Below are positions 62,701-64,000 of a stretch of 64,000 nucleotides of DNA, in pieces. Source of the DNA: Saprospiraceae bacterium (GTDB lineage: Bacteria; Bacteroidota; Bacteroidia; Chitinophagales; Saprospiraceae); NCBI GenBank assembly GCA_016715405.1, contig JADKAE010000018.1:48687-112686 (forward strand), given 5' to 3'. The notes beneath the pieces were generated by a model. It was not told the DNA's origin, ran no database searches, and worked only from the letters and a program-made list of their open reading frames with translations. The number at the start of each line of letters is the position of its first letter. The first letter of the stretch is position 1. Position numbers and translations under genes: made by a program.

Positions 62701-64000
62701 ATGAAAAACATCATAACCCTGTTATTCTCCCCTGTCCTTGTCCTTCCCCTTTTCGGCCAAAAACCCAGGCGCAGCATGGTGCGCGAACAAAATTCCGGCA
62801 AAAAACCCGTGCAGGCAGCGCAGGTCGTTTGGAAGCCAACCCTGTCATATCCGATAACGACGGCTTATTCACCCCTCCGCTTCCCCCGCAAAAAAGCCGG
62901 CGAATGGGCCTTTTTGGAAGACGTACAGAAAAGCGGCTACGAGCTCGTCAACAAAAAAGAAATCGAGCAGGTCAAACTCAGCAGCGACGAGCGCCTGGGC
63001 GTAGACGTCATCCTGGCGCCCGCCGGCAAACTCGACGTCGCCCGCCGTGAATACTACGACATCTCCGACAAAGCCCTGCTGGCCGGCTTCGAACGCGAAA
63101 AAAAAGCCCTTCGAGACAAGCTGCAAAAGTCGCATCTCAACCAACAGCAATACGAAGAGAAATACGAATACATACAAAAGCAATACGACCAACAGCAACA
63201 ACAACTCACCCAGTTGGCCGACAAGTTCGCCCGGGTGAATTTCGACGATGTAAGCCCCGTCTACCAGGAAGCACTGGAGCTCTTCAAAGCCGGCCACATC
63301 GACCAGGCCATCGCCAAACTCGAAAGCATCAACCCCGCCAAACGCACCGAGGAGATCATCAAAGAAGAAAAACGCATCGGCGAAGCCCAGAAGGAGTTGG
63401 ACGCCCAGCGCGCCGCCCTGGAAACCGAAAAACGCCAACAAATCGCGAACCTACGCCTGTTGGCGGATAACGCCGATTTTGACCCGGTAAAAGCACGAAG
63501 CGCAATACGACCAGTTGCTGCGGCTGGATTCGACGGATTTGGAGATATTGTGGGATGCCGCCAACTTTTACAAAGACAATCACCGCTACGAAAAGCCCTG
63601 CACGTGTGCCCACTCGTTATCGTGCATCCTAAAGCAGAGGAGTGGCAGCTAGCCAATGCACACGGTTATTTGGGCGAACTTCACACAACCACCGGCAATC
63701 TGCCCGCTGCACTTGATGCCTTTACGAAGGTTTTCAGATTGTATGAGCAGATGCATCGCAGTGAGCCTAATCACAGTTTTTACAAAAAAAATTTGGCCAT
63801 TTCGTACTCCAAACTCGGCTCCACGCACACGGCGCTGGGCAATTTGCCACAGGCTTTGACTTTTTTTAAAAAAGACATCGAATTATCGAAAGAACTCTAC
63901 GCGGCCTATCCGCAAAATGTGGACTTCAAAAACGGATTGGCCATTTCTTATGAAAAACTCGGGGAAACCCACACCGCGCTGGGCAATTTGGACCAGGCTT
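62701..64000 (+). CDS. Secreted TPR-repeat protein, 3'-truncated by window edge
   Basis: The frame from the ATG at 62701 stays open for 433 codons to the end. Signal peptide (MKNIITLLFSPVLVLPLFGQ); a short domain ending GYELVNKKEIEQVKL, LDVARREYYDISDKAL; a charged coiled coil (about 115-200, QQQYEEKYEYIQKQYDQQQQ); then TPRs (YQEALELFKAGHIDQAIAKL, NAHGYLGELHTTTGNLPAAL, NLAISYSKLGSTHTALGNLP). Two stretches, about 62825-62885 and 63490-63590, read better in another frame (NPVISDNDGLFT; EAQYDQLLRLDSTDLEILWD), so each is bounded by a pair of compensating indels. TPR repeats mediate protein contacts; the partner is unknown. Confidence 0.8.
   Translation, partial: MKNIITLLFSPVLVLPLFGQKPRRSMVREQNSGKKPVQAAQVVWKPTLSYPITTAYSPLRFPRKKAGEWAFLEDVQKSGYELVNKKEIEQVKLSSDERLGVDVILAPAGKLDVARREYYDISDKALLAGFEREKKALRDKLQKSHLNQQQYEEKYEYIQKQYDQQQQQLTQLADKFARVNFDDVSPVYQEALELFKAGHIDQAIAKLESINPAKRTEEIIKEEKRIGEAQKELDAQRAALETEKRQQIANLRLLADNADFDPVKARSAIRPVAAAGFDGFGDIVGCRQLLQRQSPLRKALHVCPLVIVHPKAEEWQLANAHGYLGELHTTTGNLPAALDAFTKVFRLYEQMHRSEPNHSFYKKNLAISYSKLGSTHTALGNLPQALTFFKKDIELSKELYAAYPQNVDFKNGLAISYEKLGETHTALGNLDQA

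Overview
The window looks like a stretch of a Bacteroidota chromosome, most likely from the Saprospiraceae (Saprospiria). The basis is several secreted proteins with type IX secretion (T9SS) C-terminal sorting domains and a PorZ-like T9SS component; promoter-like TAnnTTTG boxes with no clear Shine-Dalgarno sites; and family choices typical of the phylum (DUF3127, DUF2141, choice-of-anchor L/V proteins, HD-PycTM protein, lamin-tail proteins). No rRNA, tRNA or CRISPR array was seen.

Layout. 1-8.2 kb: 3' part of a FadD-type acyl-CoA ligase, an acidic coiled-coil protein, asd, a lamin-tail T9SS protein, ruvX and def. 8.2-20.5 kb: SET-domain protein, M14 carboxypeptidase, feoAB, an mlaEF lipid-transport pair, SDR oxidoreductase, a peptidoglycan-binding M15 peptidase, DUF2141 protein, glyS and a PaaG-like isomerase. 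20.5-28 kb: choice-of-anchor V protein, acyltransferase/HMA/recO, lipocalin-like protein, TlpA-like thioredoxin, thrS and a miniature sorting-domain protein. 28-33.2 kb: lpxD, nrdB-nrdA and a cluster of DnaA-type boxes. 33.6-38.9 kb: choice-of-anchor L/PKD protein, CorA, ArsC/Spx-like protein with a long leader, DUF3127 protein, dipeptide epimerase, membrane protein. 39-42.4 kb: an operon of a His-rich small protein, a TonB-dependent receptor and a lipoprotein, probably for metal uptake. 42.4-52.4 kb: OmpH, PorZ, CNNM/CorC protein, LptC, DUF1015 protein, class IV aminotransferase, HD-PycTM protein and hutH. 52.5-64 kb: small secreted proteins, a CotH/kinase-like protein, acyl-CoA dehydrogenase behind a palindromic operator, cytochrome P450, transglutaminase, a decayed insertion element, a MITE-like element and a TPR protein running off the end.

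Two features dominate beyond the genes. First, about twenty intergenic spaces hold short tandem repeats arranged as inverted arms around an AT-rich or promoter-like centre. They fall into about ten unit families (AACAGAG, TGCTGATG, GGGTTTATG, TGTCACCTTG, ACGACTATACGACTGT, GGGTTTAGCGAT and others) and usually begin within 0-10 nt of a stop codon, often from convergent genes on both sides. Two different families carry the same 44-bp core. Second, more than twenty single-base frame breaks occur, many in homopolymers and in genes that must work (thrS, feoB, mlaE), so most are probably assembly errors. Split genes are listed as their separate open parts with the join explained.

Genes working together: feoA-feoB (ferrous iron uptake, ATGA coupling), mlaE-mlaF (phospholipid transport), nrdB-nrdA (dNTP synthesis), ruvX-def, the CNNM/CorC-LptC pair, and FadD, acyl-CoA dehydrogenase and PaaG-like isomerase as dispersed beta-oxidation functions.
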